Assembly: GCA_964457365.1 (NCBI GenBank)
Contig: CAYWFP010000048.1
Span: 1-30,365 of the forward strand
Source of the DNA: CAYWFP01 sp964457365
GTDB taxonomy: Bacteria > Planctomycetota > SZUA-567
DNA: 30,365 bases
Reading direction: 5' to 3'
Made by a program: the position numbers and the translations under genes. Shown here in pieces: positions 30,097 to 30,365 of this stretch. Every line of letters begins with the position of its first letter. Position 1 is the first letter of the stretch. The notes under the pieces were generated by a model. The model was not told the DNA's origin, ran no database searches, and saw only the letters and a program-made list of their open reading frames with translations.

Positions 30097-30365
30097 GCAG
30101 CATCGTCCGCATGATCAAGCTGCAAAGCCCGTACAAACGCCGATTGGCATGGTTTTTCATCGTCAGCATCATTTACAGCGGCTCGCAGGTCGGCTATGTC
30201 CGCATCGTCGACTGGGCCACGACGATGGCGACCGACCGCAAAATTCCCGAGGAGGTCGCGCCGTATCTGGGTGACATCAAGATCCGGCAGGCGCTCTTCG
30301 TGGTGCTGGCCTTCTTCGCCTGCCTCACCGGAATCAAGTGCCTGATGCAGTATTTCCGCCGCTAC
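30090..30365 (+). CDS. MsbA-like ABC transporter, N-terminal part (runs off the window)
   Basis: 92 codons of a gene whose ATG overlaps the stop of the GT2 gene by 7 bases. It starts MVSSIVRMIKLQSPYKRRLAWFF, the lead-in of type IV (exporter) ABC half-transporters, followed by a first membrane helix (about 22-40). A second begins near residue 72 (ALFVVLAFFACLTGIKCLM) and leads to YFRRY, where MsbA-type proteins have the '..lr.y' turn. Only two of six helices are present and the ATPase domain lies outside, so the exporter call rests on this pattern and the LPS context. It would flip lipid A-core across the inner membrane before the LptF/LptG step. Confidence 0.7.
   Translation, partial: MVSSIVRMIKLQSPYKRRLAWFFIVSIIYSGSQVGYVRIVDWATTMATDRKIPEEVAPYLGDIKIRQALFVVLAFFACLTGIKCLMQYFRRY

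Noticed and set aside
1..30365. tRNA or rRNA genes, CRISPR arrays, insertion sequences with transposase, phage genes.
   Set aside because: None was recognised in the intergenic stretches on either strand; repeats at 10157-11096 are not spaced like CRISPR.

Overview
This is a GC-rich (roughly 60 percent by eye) bacterial chromosomal segment from a Gram-negative (diderm) organism. LptF/LptG-type permeases, LPS-type glycosyltransferases, an MsbA-like exporter and a TonB-type protein all imply an outer membrane. Class III-signal pseudopilins, several Ser/Thr kinases (two fused to FHA), a FapA-receiver fusion and AMMECR1 suggest an uncultured-type lineage near Planctomycetes/Lentisphaerota/Sumerlaeota/Hydrogenedentota. 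This placement is inference; no rRNA or other marker fixes the taxon. I found no tRNA, rRNA, CRISPR array, IS transposase or phage gene.

Layout. 1-2070 (minus): the start of valS, overlapped by cimA (citramalate synthase, isoleucine pathway), behind a leader with a good promoter, a 27-codon leader ORF and an intrinsic terminator that looks like an attenuator. 2115-3202 (plus): a TonB-like protein with its own promoter. 3217-6004: a FapA (DUF342)-receiver fusion divergent from a CheY-like protein. 6028-6927 (minus): GNAT acetyltransferase and an HU-family protein separated by a terminator. 7450-10134 (plus): a membrane PknB-type kinase, a remnant of a glutamine amidotransferase, and a 6-phospho-3-hexuloisomerase. 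10157-11096: an orphan substrate-binding protein gene bracketed by inverted copies of a 16-base repeat. 11323-12355 (plus): two receiver-only proteins. 12362-15122 (minus): a two-gene operon of an alpha/alpha-barrel protein and a transglutaminase-like protein. 15172-15922: two gene remnants, each apparently lacking its middle part.

16096-20837 (plus) is the most unusual part: a tandemly duplicated two-gene module. Each copy has a single-pass membrane protein with cysteine clusters on both sides of the membrane, followed by a pseudopilin. The second pseudopilin carries an inserted domain of about 190 residues. After a terminator come AMMECR1, a small membrane protein, and two paralogous cytoplasmic proteins with the rare order Ser/Thr kinase - FHA - PilZ-like domain (22049-25434, minus).

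25640-30365 (plus) is an envelope cluster: GT4 glycosyltransferase, two LptF/LptG-type permeases, a WaaE-like GT2 glycosyltransferase and the start of an MsbA-like ABC exporter. Together they could assemble and export lipopolysaccharide. A working hypothesis is that the pseudopilin modules and the kinase-FHA-PilZ proteins belong to one surface or secretion apparatus, but only proximity and domain type support this.
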